Part shown: positions 1 to 5,837 of the stretch, piece after piece
Numbering within the stretch: the stretch's first letter is position 1
Layout: every line of letters starts with the position of its first letter
From: Desulfovibrio sp. UBA2564
GTDB taxonomy: Bacteria; Desulfobacterota; Desulfovibrionia; Desulfovibrionales; Desulfovibrionaceae
Reading direction: 5' to 3'
Length of the DNA stretch: 6,424 nt
Assembly (NCBI GenBank): GCA_002340305.1
Contig: DDLU01000181.1
Location: 1 to 6,424 of the forward strand
Made by a program: the position numbers and the translations under genes
The notes under the pieces: generated by a model
What the model saw: the letters and a program-made list of their open reading frames with translations, nothing else
Database searches by the model: none
Told to the model about the DNA's origin: nothing

Positions 1-453
1 GCGGACTGCCAGCATCTTGCGGCAGAACTCGTAAACAGGTTTAAACTTGAACGACCGCCCCTACCCGGTATCGCACTCACAACTGATTCTTCGATCCTTA
101 CCGCCATCGGTAACGATTATTCATATGAGATGGTTTTCGAGAAGCAGGTTCAAGCTCTGGGACAGCCCGGTGATGTACTTATCGGCATCAGCACCTCAGG
201 CACCAGCCCCAACGTAATAAGCGCACTCAAGGAAGCCCAACGCAAAGGTATGGTCACTGTCGGTATGACCGGCATCAGCGCGGGCGAAATGCTGCCCATC
301 TGTGATCATATCATCAGCGTTCCCAGTAAAGACACTGCCATCATTCAGGAAGTGCATATTGCAGCTGGACACCTCTTCTGCGAACTTATCGACCACTTCC
401 TCTTTGAAGCGGTTCACGAACTCGAACCCTACTTAAGTGGGGAACAGGCATAA
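1..453 (+). CDS. gmhA: Phosphoheptose isomerase GmhA (SIS domain), 5'-truncated by the window edge
   Basis: Reading frame 1 is open from the first base to TAA at 451-453, giving 150 C-terminal residues. The family is usually about 190-200 residues, so roughly 40-50 N-terminal residues lie outside the window. Visible family signatures are the LTTDSSILTAIGNDY segment near residues 26-40, the SIS phosphate-binding loop GISTSGTSPNV near residues 62-72, and the C-terminal IQEVHIAAGHLFCELID stretch, which carries the conserved active-site histidine region. GmhA is a cytosolic enzyme that isomerises sedoheptulose 7-phosphate to D-glycero-D-manno-heptose 7-phosphate, the first step of ADP-heptose synthesis for the lipopolysaccharide inner core. 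A response regulator gene starts 7 nt after the stop, so the two are probably co-transcribed. The related SIS protein DiaA has a similar fold, but the motif set fits GmhA better. Confidence 0.93.
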   Translation, partial: ADCQHLAAELVNRFKLERPPLPGIALTTDSSILTAIGNDYSYEMVFEKQVQALGQPGDVLIGISTSGTSPNVISALKEAQRKGMVTVGMTGISAGEMLPICDHIISVPSKDTAIIQEVHIAAGHLFCELIDHFLFEAVHELEPYLSGEQA

Positions 454-460
454 TTTCAAT

Positions 461-880
461 ATGCAAATTCTTATAGTCGAAGACAGCAATACCAGCAGGA
501 TATTTTTCATGGAAATACTGAAAAATATCACTGAAGGACGGAGCGTTAATATCGATTCTGCTGTTAGTGGTGAGGAAGCTCTCGATAAGTTTGAAAAAAA
601 ATGGCTCGAGGGCACCCCTTTTGACCTTATCTTCATGGATATTGTTCTGCCCGGAATTGATGGACTGCAAACCCTCGAAAAAATCAGGGCAATAGAGCAG
701 GTAAGACAAATACCTGAAGACAAGAAGGCCAAGGCTATTATGACCACCGCGCTTGATGACAACACAAAGGCTTCACGTGCTTTTTTCCAATGTGAAGCCC
801 TTTCATACATGACGAAACCCATCACTGAAGAAAAGATTCTTACTGAGTTAAAGAAATTCGGCCTGCTCCAAGGAGTCTGA
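461..880 (+). CDS. Single-domain (CheY-like) response regulator
   Basis: This 139-residue protein is essentially only a receiver domain. It starts MQILIVEDSN, with the acidic pair E7/D8. The phosphoacceptor is D60 in LIFMDIVLPG, the switch Thr-Ala is at 96-97 in IMTTA, and the conserved Lys-Pro is at 119-120 in YMTKPI, so the full catalytic set is present. There is no DNA-binding or enzymatic output domain, so it probably acts by protein contact or as a phosphorelay intermediate. The sensor kinase partner is not in the window. I chose ATG 461 because the receiver beta-1 strand begins there. A GTG at 437 would add eight residues overlapping the gmhA end and has no ribosome binding site. It lies 7 nt after gmhA and 1 nt before the exporter gene, which suggests a three-gene transcript. 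The function of this pairing is unknown. Confidence 0.93.
   Translation: MQILIVEDSNTSRIFFMEILKNITEGRSVNIDSAVSGEEALDKFEKKWLEGTPFDLIFMDIVLPGIDGLQTLEKIRAIEQVRQIPEDKKAKAIMTTALDDNTKASRAFFQCEALSYMTKPITEEKILTELKKFGLLQGV
870..875 (+). promoter_or_regulatory. Ribosome binding site of the LysE-family gene
   Basis: AAGGAG lies 6 nt before ATG 882, inside the last codons of the response regulator gene. It fixes the exporter start and indicates translation linked to the upstream gene. The strength of this site suggests that the interrupted exporter gene was, until recently, a normally expressed one. Confidence 0.75.
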
Positions 881-881
881 A

Positions 882-1505
882 ATGGACGCACTGACTCTGG
901 CTTTCATTCCGGTTGCGGCAATTCTGACCATCACCCCCGGCTCTGACACAATGCTGGTTGTTAACAACACCCTGACCCGCTCCACTGCGGACGGGCTGTG
1001 TACTGTTGCGGGGATTAATGCCGGTTTGTTTATCCACGCCCTTGCTTCGGCACTGGGTCTGTCCATGATCCTCATGAACTCAGCAACCGCTTTTGAAATG
1101 GTCAAACTGGTCGGGGCACTTTACATCATTTACCTGGGCATCCAGTCCCTGCGAAACAGCAGAAAGCAAGAGGAAACCAAGATATTCGCAAAACCTTGCA
1201 GTAAAGGCATATCAGCTTCTATCCGCGAAGGATTCCTGACCAATGTACTAAACCCCAAGGTTGCAATATTTTATCTCGCACTGCTGCCGCAATTCATTTC
1301 TCCGAATGAATCCATTCTGCGTCAATAGCTGCTGCTGATGACTATCCATTTCAGCATGGGGATCATCTGGTTCAGCTTCATCGCTTTAGCACTGGGCAAG
1401 GTTCGCCATTTAATTTCCGATGGTAAACTCAAAAAAAAATTAGAAGCTCTTTCCGGTGTTGTTTTCATCGGTCTCGGCCTGAAAATGGCTCTAGCCAAAA
1501 ATTAA
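882..1505 (+). pseudogene. LysE/RhtB-family amino-acid exporter interrupted by an in-frame TAG
   Basis: The first ORF runs 882-1328 (148 residues) and ends at TAG 1326-1328. The same frame stays open for 58 more codons to TAA at 1503-1505, and those codons read as the family's C-terminus: a hydrophobic helix beginning LLLMTIHFSMGIIWF, a basic loop, and a last helix including LSGVVFIGLGLKM. The sum of about 207 residues matches the usual length of LysE/RhtB permeases. Other family marks are TPGSDTMLVV at residues 18-27, where most members have PGP, and NVLNPKVAIFYLALLPQF at 121-138. Members are inner-membrane proteins exporting amino acids or related small molecules; the substrate here cannot be read. 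Translation stopping at codon 149 would lose the last two membrane segments, so the product is probably non-functional. Alternatives are a sequencing error, a recent point mutation (for example TTG, CAG or TGG to TAG), or UAG readthrough. Start and ribosome binding site are intact. Confidence 0.82.
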
Positions 1506-1784
1506 TTATTCAAATTCCCTCACTACACGCAAGTTCAGCCCGGAACAATCCCGTTTCCGGGCAGCATCTTCAGCTGCGCCCCTGTCAGGACAAACCTCAA
1601 GCACTAATTGCGCGCACTTGGTTTCATCATAGACCCATGCATTTTCATCAAGCTTAATCCCGGCTATATCCACCTTGCGCAATAGTTCCTCCCGGCAACG
1701 CTCCCTTTGTTCAAAAGGCTCTTCACCGCACCACTCACCTACGGCGAAAAACCGCCATTGTCCTGTCTTCTGAAGGCTACTCAT
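1506..1784 (-). CDS. Hypothetical protein, 92 residues, five cysteines
   Basis: I do not recognise a family. The ORF runs from ATG at 1784 to TAA at 1506-1508 and is preceded by a GGGGGAG ribosome binding site (1788-1794) only 3 nt from the start. The protein is soluble in character, with no signal peptide or membrane segment. It is rich in Glu, Arg and Trp/Phe, with cysteines at 19, 30, 57, 65 and 80. They are too widely spaced for a classical zinc ribbon, although disulfides or metal binding are possible. The N-terminal part (QWRFFAVGEWCGEEPFEQRERC) could be cut as a short beta-rich segment followed by a charged helix. It is convergent with the exporter gene, and the two stop codons are directly adjacent. 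Support for coding is moderate: good ribosome binding site, full use of the space between neighbours, and no better ORF opposite it. Confidence 0.6.
   Translation of the reverse strand: MSSLQKTGQWRFFAVGEWCGEEPFEQRERCREELLRKVDIAGIKLDENAWVYDETKCAQLVLEVCPDRGAAEDAARKRDCSGLNLRVVREFE
1538..1562. repeat. Perfect 8-bp inverted repeat just past the convergent gene junction
   Basis: GCCCGGAA (1538-1545) and TTCCGGGC (1555-1562) form an 8-bp GC-rich stem with a 9-nt loop. It lies 33 nt beyond the exporter stop and inside the 3' part of the minus-strand hypothetical gene. A second smaller inverted repeat follows immediately: GCAGC 1561-1565 with GCTGC 1573-1577. No T-run follows on the plus strand, so it is not a standard intrinsic terminator. 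It could still mark the 3' end of the gmhA-regulator-exporter transcript, or simply reflect coding sequence. Confidence 0.4.
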
Positions 1785-1854
1785 TATCTCCCCCGCCTGT
1801 CTTAATCGGGGTCAATCGGCTTGCCCCATAAGCATACAGGTGGTACGGAAAAAC
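1785..1854. promoter_or_regulatory. Divergent intergenic region with competing G/C-tract pairings
   Basis: This 70-nt gap separates the starts of two divergent genes, so both promoters must lie in or near it; I could not pick convincing -35/-10 pairs. On the minus strand, CCCCG (1807-1811) can pair with CGGGG (1791-1795), which overlaps the GGGGGAG ribosome binding site of the hypothetical gene. The same CCCC (1808-1811) can instead pair with GGGG opposite 1824-1827. The two pairings exclude each other. Regulation by RNA folding is only a hypothesis, because the stems are 4-5 bp. Confidence 0.35.
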
Positions 1855-2283
1855 ATGCTGTACGTTAAATCTATATCTTCTTCCGGCGTAAAAAACAAAA
1901 TCGCATTAGTTGCGGCTCTGTTAATTATTGCCGTATTTTTCTTTATTCCCTACAAAGAAATCAGACTTGAAAGGATCCGGGCGTTCGGAGAAAAGAAGGT
2001 TATAGGTATAGTTATTGATAAAAATGTCCGAATAAGCGAGCATGACTCTAAAAATGATGCCAATACAAATCAGATTGTCAGGTATCGCTTTATTGATCCT
2101 TCCGGCTTACCACGCGAAAGGGTCGCAGTTGTACAAAGCAATTTTTGGAGGAGGATATCACAGGGAGATAGTGTAATTGTCTACTATGCCAAAGCCGCGC
2201 CGGGGATATCACGCATCGAGCATGAAAAAGAAAATGCGGTGGTCCGGCTTTTAGCCAGATTTTCACGGGGCAATACACAATAA
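1855..2283 (+). CDS. Small single-pass membrane protein, DUF3592-like
   Basis: The predicted 142-residue protein has one N-terminal membrane segment at about residues 15-32 (KIALVAALLIIAVFFFI), followed by a mostly beta, probably extracytoplasmic or membrane-proximal domain. That domain has GIVIDKNV (51-58), VRYRFIDPSG (75-84) and GDSVIVYYAKAAPGISRI (104-121). This order of a G-x-V strand, a Y-x-F strand followed by a G turn, and a V-x-Y strand with a P-x-x-S turn resembles DUF3592 proteins, whose function is not established. I prefer ATG 1855, with a weak AGGTGG at 1838-1843 about 11 nt upstream. A GTG at 1840 would add five residues but has no ribosome binding site. The gene is divergent from the hypothetical minus-strand gene and about 140 nt ahead of the chemoreceptor gene; a functional link to chemotaxis is not shown. 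Confidence 0.7.
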   Translation: MLYVKSISSSGVKNKIALVAALLIIAVFFFIPYKEIRLERIRAFGEKKVIGIVIDKNVRISEHDSKNDANTNQIVRYRFIDPSGLPRERVAVVQSNFWRRISQGDSVIVYYAKAAPGISRIEHEKENAVVRLLARFSRGNTQ

Positions 2284-2384
2284 ACCATGCCGAAACATTA
2301 AATGTTCTGATGGAGTGCCTGACCGACATTCCTTAATCTTATTTCAGATCCGGTTAATGTGAGCGAGAGGGAGAGCGCACATAT

Positions 2385-2396
2385 TTTACCGGTAAA
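2385..2396. promoter_or_regulatory. 12-bp perfect palindrome upstream of the chemoreceptor gene
   Basis: TTTACCGGTAAA is a perfect dyad ending 28 nt before the chemoreceptor ATG, in the non-coding gap 2284-2424. It could be an operator or part of the mRNA leader. A 12-bp palindrome is expected about once or twice by chance in a window this size, so position is the only extra support. The same gap also holds AACATT-A-AATGTT at 2294-2306. I see no clear sigma-70, sigma-54 or sigma-28 promoter in it. Confidence 0.25.
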
Positions 2397-2414
2397 CGCA
2401 TCTAACCTTGGATC

Positions 2415-2419
2415 AGGAG
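2415..2419 (+). promoter_or_regulatory. Ribosome binding site deciding the chemoreceptor start
   Basis: AGGAG lies 5 nt before ATG 2425. The frame is open further upstream to a GTG at 2359, but that codon has no ribosome binding site and the extra 22 residues are polar and unlike a receptor N-terminus. ATG 2425 gives the expected short basic start (MFKKLAFQTK) followed directly by the first membrane helix. Confidence 0.85.
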
Positions 2420-2424
2420 AGAGC

Positions 2425-4833
2425 ATGTTTAAGAAGCTGGCATTTCAAACTAAGCTTATGCTTGGAGCAGTATCAATCGTTCTGGCTACTATTATATTTA
2501 TGACCGGAATCAACCTTTACAAGGTTCAGGATTCGCTGCACCAACTAGGGCAGACTTCCATGAAATCAATCGCCGAAAGTGTCCATTCACTCATGGAGAT
2601 TCAAAATGACATCCTCATGGATAAGGTAAAAGCGGATATCGACATCCTTGATAGAAAGATTTTTTCTCTCGGTTTCCCAAAACTTAACAAACGCCACCCC
2701 TTAGAAGTTACAATCACTAACCAGATTACTAAGAAAAGTGAAACCGTAACCATCCCCAGCCTTGAATTCGGTGGTATGCCCGTCAACAACAAGTACGACA
2801 TCGTTGACGAACTTAAGAACGATATCGGCGGAACAGCCACAATTTTCGAAGTCCTGCCCGGAAAACTGCTGCGCGTATCCACAAACGTGCTCAAGCTTGA
2901 CGGCAACAGGGCCACAGGCACCTACATCCCTGAATCCAGCCCAGTATACCAGACCGTAATGTCCGGTAAAGCATACTACGGCATGGCATTCGTTGTTAAT
3001 GCCTGGTATATCACCGCATACAAGCCCATGACCGACCTGCGCGGCAATATTGTCAGTGTCATTTATGTAGGACGTAAAATCCTGACCGCATCCTTTAAGA
3101 AATCAGTGCTGGCTGCCAATGTCGGTGGCAAAGGATACGCAACAATTCTCAGCCACAGCGGTGAAATTCTGCTTCACCCGACCCTCACAGGCAAAAACCT
3201 CAAAGACGCACCTTTCTGGAATCTTTTTGAGCAGACAGAGGAAGGTCAAATTGAATACAACTTCAAGGGCGAAGAAAAGGCTGCGTACATTACCTATTTC
3301 AAACCATGGAAATGGTCCTTCGCCTTCATGATAAACAAATCTGACATGTCACATGGTGTCGATCGTGAAATATTCATTACCAACGTCATCATTGCTGTAA
3401 TTGCTCTTTCCATCTCTGCAATCATCCTGCTGATGATGATTAAGACGACTACCAGACCTTTGCAGCAACTATCTGATTTTACTTCAAAGGTATCTGAAGG
3501 AGACTATAACTCAGAACTTGAATACGATGTGGACGACGTAGTCGGAAAAACCATTAATTCAGTTAAGTCCATGGTCCTTGAACTGAAAAATAAACTGGGA
3601 TTCTCCAGTGGTCTGCTCAGTGGTCTTACCCTGCCCTGCGTGGTTGTGGACCTCGACAAGAAAGTTTCTTTCATCAACAAACATCTTGTTGATCAGTTCG
3701 GACTGAGCGGTGCTCCTGACAGTTACATAGGTAAACAATCCAGTGAACTGCTTACCATCGAAAAAATTCAGGACACCATCGACAGCTGTATCAAAGAAGA
3801 GAAAAGCTTCTCTGAAATTGAAATACAGGGCCAGTCTGCTAACGGCAAAAAATTCTACGCTATCATCGACGTTGCTCCCTTGCATGACCTTGATAAGAAG
3901 CTTATCGGTGCTTTCATGGTTATGAATGACATCACAGCCATTAGGGAAAATGAAAAAGCAATTACCGCCCAGCGCGACACTATCGCCGAGACAGCAAGGG
4001 ATGCTGATGAGATATCCGACCAGCTTGCCTCCGCAGCTGACGAACTTTCGGCACAGGTTGACGAATCCCGCCGTGGTGCAGAAACTCAGCAACAGCGGGC
4101 CAGTGAAACAGCCACAGCCATGGAGCAGATGAACTCCACAGTTATGGAAGTGGCAAGAAGTGCATCCGAGGCTTCTGAAAATGCCCGCAATACCAAAGGC
4201 AAGGCTATTGAAGGTCAGGAACTTGTAGGACAGGTAGTCAGCTCCATTCAAGCTCTTGAGAAGAACTCAGAAGAACTCAAATCCAGCATGCAGGAACTCG
4301 GAGTCCGCACCGATTCCATTGGTAAAGTTATGAACGTCATTACTGATATAGCAGACCAGACCAACCTACTGGCCCTCAACGCCGCCATTGAAGCTGCCCG
4401 TGCAGGTGAAGCCGGACGAGGTTTCGCGGTTGTTGCTGATGAAGTCCGCAAGCTGGCTGAAAAAACCATGGATGCGACTAAGGAAGTCGGCGAGGCTATC
4501 ACTTCCATTCAGGAAAGCACCCAGACCAACATCAGTGTCACTGAAAACGCCGTTGAATCCATTGTTGAATCCACTGAACTGGCATCTAAGTCAGGTGATG
4601 CACTGGATGAAATCGTGCGTATGGTTGAAGCATCCGCAGATCAAATTGAAGGCATTGCAGCTGCTGCAGAAGAGCAATCAGCATCCAGTGAGCAGATCAG
4701 CAGGGCAACCGAAGAAATCAATGTCATCTCAGCAGAATCTGCTGAAACCACTGTGCAGTCCTCTATGGCAATTGCTGAAGTTGCGAAACTCGCCACTAAC
4801 ATCAAGGAACTGATCCGAAATATGCAATCCTAG
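2425..4833 (+). CDS. Methyl-accepting chemotaxis protein (Cache - HAMP - PAS - MCP signal)
   Basis: This 802-residue inner-membrane chemoreceptor would pass ligand or redox state to CheA/CheW. Order of parts: basic N-terminus; membrane helix 1 at about 11-30; periplasmic sensor at about 35-312 resembling the Cache_3/Cache_2 type (AYYGMAFVVNAWYITAYKP near 183-201, then GYATILSHSGEILLHP at 237-252); membrane helix 2 at about 317-338; HAMP at about 340-391, with TRPLQQLSDF; PAS at about 396-505 (LPCVVVDLDKKVSFIN ... GAFMVMNDIT); then the long helical signalling hairpin. The hairpin tip is the nearly invariant segment at about 639-680, including QTNLLALNAAIEAARAGE, GRGFAVVADEVRKLAE. Likely methylation regions are near residues 559-577 and 743-760 (AAAAEEQSASSEQ). 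The C-terminus (IRNMQS) has no NWETF-like tether for CheR/CheB. The cytoplasmic PAS suggests a second internal input, but its cofactor cannot be read. The stop TAG is backed by an in-frame TGA one codon later (4837-4839), and a strong terminator follows, so it is probably a single-gene transcript. Ligand is unknown. Confidence 0.96.
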   Translation: MFKKLAFQTKLMLGAVSIVLATIIFMTGINLYKVQDSLHQLGQTSMKSIAESVHSLMEIQNDILMDKVKADIDILDRKIFSLGFPKLNKRHPLEVTITNQITKKSETVTIPSLEFGGMPVNNKYDIVDELKNDIGGTATIFEVLPGKLLRVSTNVLKLDGNRATGTYIPESSPVYQTVMSGKAYYGMAFVVNAWYITAYKPMTDLRGNIVSVIYVGRKILTASFKKSVLAANVGGKGYATILSHSGEILLHPTLTGKNLKDAPFWNLFEQTEEGQIEYNFKGEEKAAYITYFKPWKWSFAFMINKSDMSHGVDREIFITNVIIAVIALSISAIILLMMIKTTTRPLQQLSDFTSKVSEGDYNSELEYDVDDVVGKTINSVKSMVLELKNKLGFSSGLLSGLTLPCVVVDLDKKVSFINKHLVDQFGLSGAPDSYIGKQSSELLTIEKIQDTIDSCIKEEKSFSEIEIQGQSANGKKFYAIIDVAPLHDLDKKLIGAFMVMNDITAIRENEKAITAQRDTIAETARDADEISDQLASAADELSAQVDESRRGAETQQQRASETATAMEQMNSTVMEVARSASEASENARNTKGKAIEGQELVGQVVSSIQALEKNSEELKSSMQELGVRTDSIGKVMNVITDIADQTNLLALNAAIEAARAGEAGRGFAVVADEVRKLAEKTMDATKEVGEAITSIQESTQTNISVTENAVESIVESTELASKSGDALDEIVRMVEASADQIEGIAAAAEEQSASSEQISRATEEINVISAESAETTVQSSMAIAEVAKLATNIKELIRNMQS

Positions 4834-4856
4834 TTTTGAACTTCAATAAAATTCAC

Positions 4857-4889
4857 AAGGGCGGTCCCTCATCTGGGACCGCCCTTTTT
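4857..4889 (+). terminator. Intrinsic terminator after the chemoreceptor gene
   Basis: AAGGGCGGTCCC (4857-4868) pairs perfectly with GGGACCGCCCTT (4875-4886) around a 6-nt TCATCT loop, and the arm runs into TTTTT at 4885-4889. The hairpin starts 23 nt after the TAG of the chemoreceptor gene. The complementary strand has only an interrupted T-rich stretch after the stem, so action on the convergent transporter operon would be weaker. Confidence 0.93.
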
Positions 4890-5024
4890 AACATAAAAAT
4901 TTCGTCTGAAATGTACCCAACCCCGCCCTCAGGCCATTGAGCATAAAGGCGGAAGAGTTTAAAAATTAAAACTCCTGGTTTGGCATGCCCCCTGATATGC
5001 ACCCCGTCAACCAAAACCGTTTTT

Positions 5025-5837
5025 TTACCGGGTTACTCTTTGCAGCCGCCCAACAGCCGCCGACAACAAAAATCCCGCCACACTGACAGCAATGATCGTC
5101 GCACCGGAAGAGAGATTCAACTGATACGAAAGCAGCAATCCACTCACGCAGAATACCATACTCAAAACGGAAGACAGAACCATCATGGAGAACAGGGATG
5201 AGGTTCGGCTCTCGGCAATCTGTGGTGGAATGGTCAGCAAAGCAATGACCAGAATCAATCCGACCACGCGGATAACCATAACTACACTTAGTGCAATCAA
5301 GGCCAGCATGATGAAATAGAGCAAAGTTACCGGGACTCCCCGCGAACGGGCAAATTCTTCATCAAAGGACATGGCCCAGAACCCCTTGTAGCAGGTGAAT
5401 ACCACCAGCAGGACAAGCCCGGCCATGCCGCCCATGAGCATGAGATCAGGCTTGGGCGTAGCGAGGATGCCACCGAAAAGATAACTCATTAAATCAACAT
5501 TATAGCCGGGGGTGATATCCAGCAGGATAATACCCAAGGCCATGCCTGCGGCCCACATTACCCCGATGAATGTATCAGCGCGTTCCTTTACTTTCATAGT
5601 CACCAGTGCCATCAACAAGGCCGCGCAAACTGCAAATCCGGCAGTAACCGGAAGCATGGGTAGTCCTAGAAAGAAAGCCAGTCCAACACCGCCATATGAC
5701 GCGTGGGCAACACCGCCGGCTAAGAGTACTACTCTGTTAACCACTACCAGTGCACCAATAATCCCGCAGATGATCGAGGCAAGCAATCCGGCAATGAGCG
5801 CATTCTGCATAAAGTCATAACTCAGTGCCTCAAGCAT
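5025..5837 (-). CDS. Metal ABC transporter permease, ZnuB/TroC/MntB family (ABC-3)
   Basis: The 270-residue protein has the length and very hydrophobic pattern of ABC-3 family permeases, with roughly eight or nine membrane segments. Family marks are GGVAHASYGGVGLAFFLG (41-58), the NVDLMSYLFGGIL segment (113-125), the cytoplasmic ATPase-contact loop around DEEFARSRGVP (159-169), and VVGLILVIALLTIPPQIAES (191-210). It would form the inner-membrane channel for Zn2+, Mn2+ or Fe2+ import; the metal cannot be decided from the permease. I chose ATG 5837 because AAGGAG (5844-5849) lies 6 nt ahead of it and the family's N-terminus begins there. The frame is open for 73 more codons upstream, but these overlap the ATPase gene and do not resemble a permease. 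It overlaps the end of the ATPase gene by 8 nt (5830-5837), which suggests translational coupling. No convincing terminator was found after its stop. Confidence 0.94.
   Translation of the reverse strand: MLEALSYDFMQNALIAGLLASIICGIIGALVVVNRVVLLAGGVAHASYGGVGLAFFLGLPMLPVTAGFAVCAALLMALVTMKVKERADTFIGVMWAAGMALGIILLDITPGYNVDLMSYLFGGILATPKPDLMLMGGMAGLVLLVVFTCYKGFWAMSFDEEFARSRGVPVTLLYFIMLALIALSVVMVIRVVGLILVIALLTIPPQIAESRTSSLFSMMVLSSVLSMVFCVSGLLLSYQLNLSSGATIIAVSVAGFLLSAAVGRLQRVTR

Noticed and set aside
437..460. GTG start adding eight residues to the response regulator
   Set aside because: It overlaps gmhA and has no ribosome binding site; the receiver fold starts at ATG 461.
1326..1328. Pyrrolysine at the TAG of the exporter gene
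   Set aside because: Known pyrrolysine proteins are mainly methylamine methyltransferases and a few others. There is no pyl gene or supporting motif in the window, and TAG is used as a normal stop in the chemoreceptor gene. A point mutation is simpler.
2299..2329. Sigma-28 (flagellar) promoter ahead of the chemoreceptor
   Set aside because: TAAATGTT and ACCGACAT resemble the two boxes, but the spacer is 15 nt rather than about 11 and both boxes have mismatches.
2359..2424. GTG start extending the chemoreceptor by 22 residues
   Set aside because: It has no ribosome binding site and the added residues are polar. ATG 2425 has AGGAG at 5 nt and begins a typical receptor N-terminus.
2284..2424. 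Cyclic-di-GMP (GEMM) riboswitch in the chemoreceptor leader
   Set aside because: Such elements often precede signalling genes, but the conserved GEMM core sequences are absent here.
3559..4251. 230-codon open frame on the minus strand inside the chemoreceptor gene
   Set aside because: It lies entirely opposite a strongly supported gene, matches no family, and is a by-product of the codon pattern on the plus strand.
4923..5026. Terminator for the minus-strand metal transporter operon
   Set aside because: Several weak inverted repeats exist (CCGCC/GGCGG with CTCA/TGAG at 4923-4952, GAGTTT/AAACTC near 4955-4974, GGTTTGG/CCAAAACC at 4977-5018). None combines a solid stem with a proper T-run on the minus strand.
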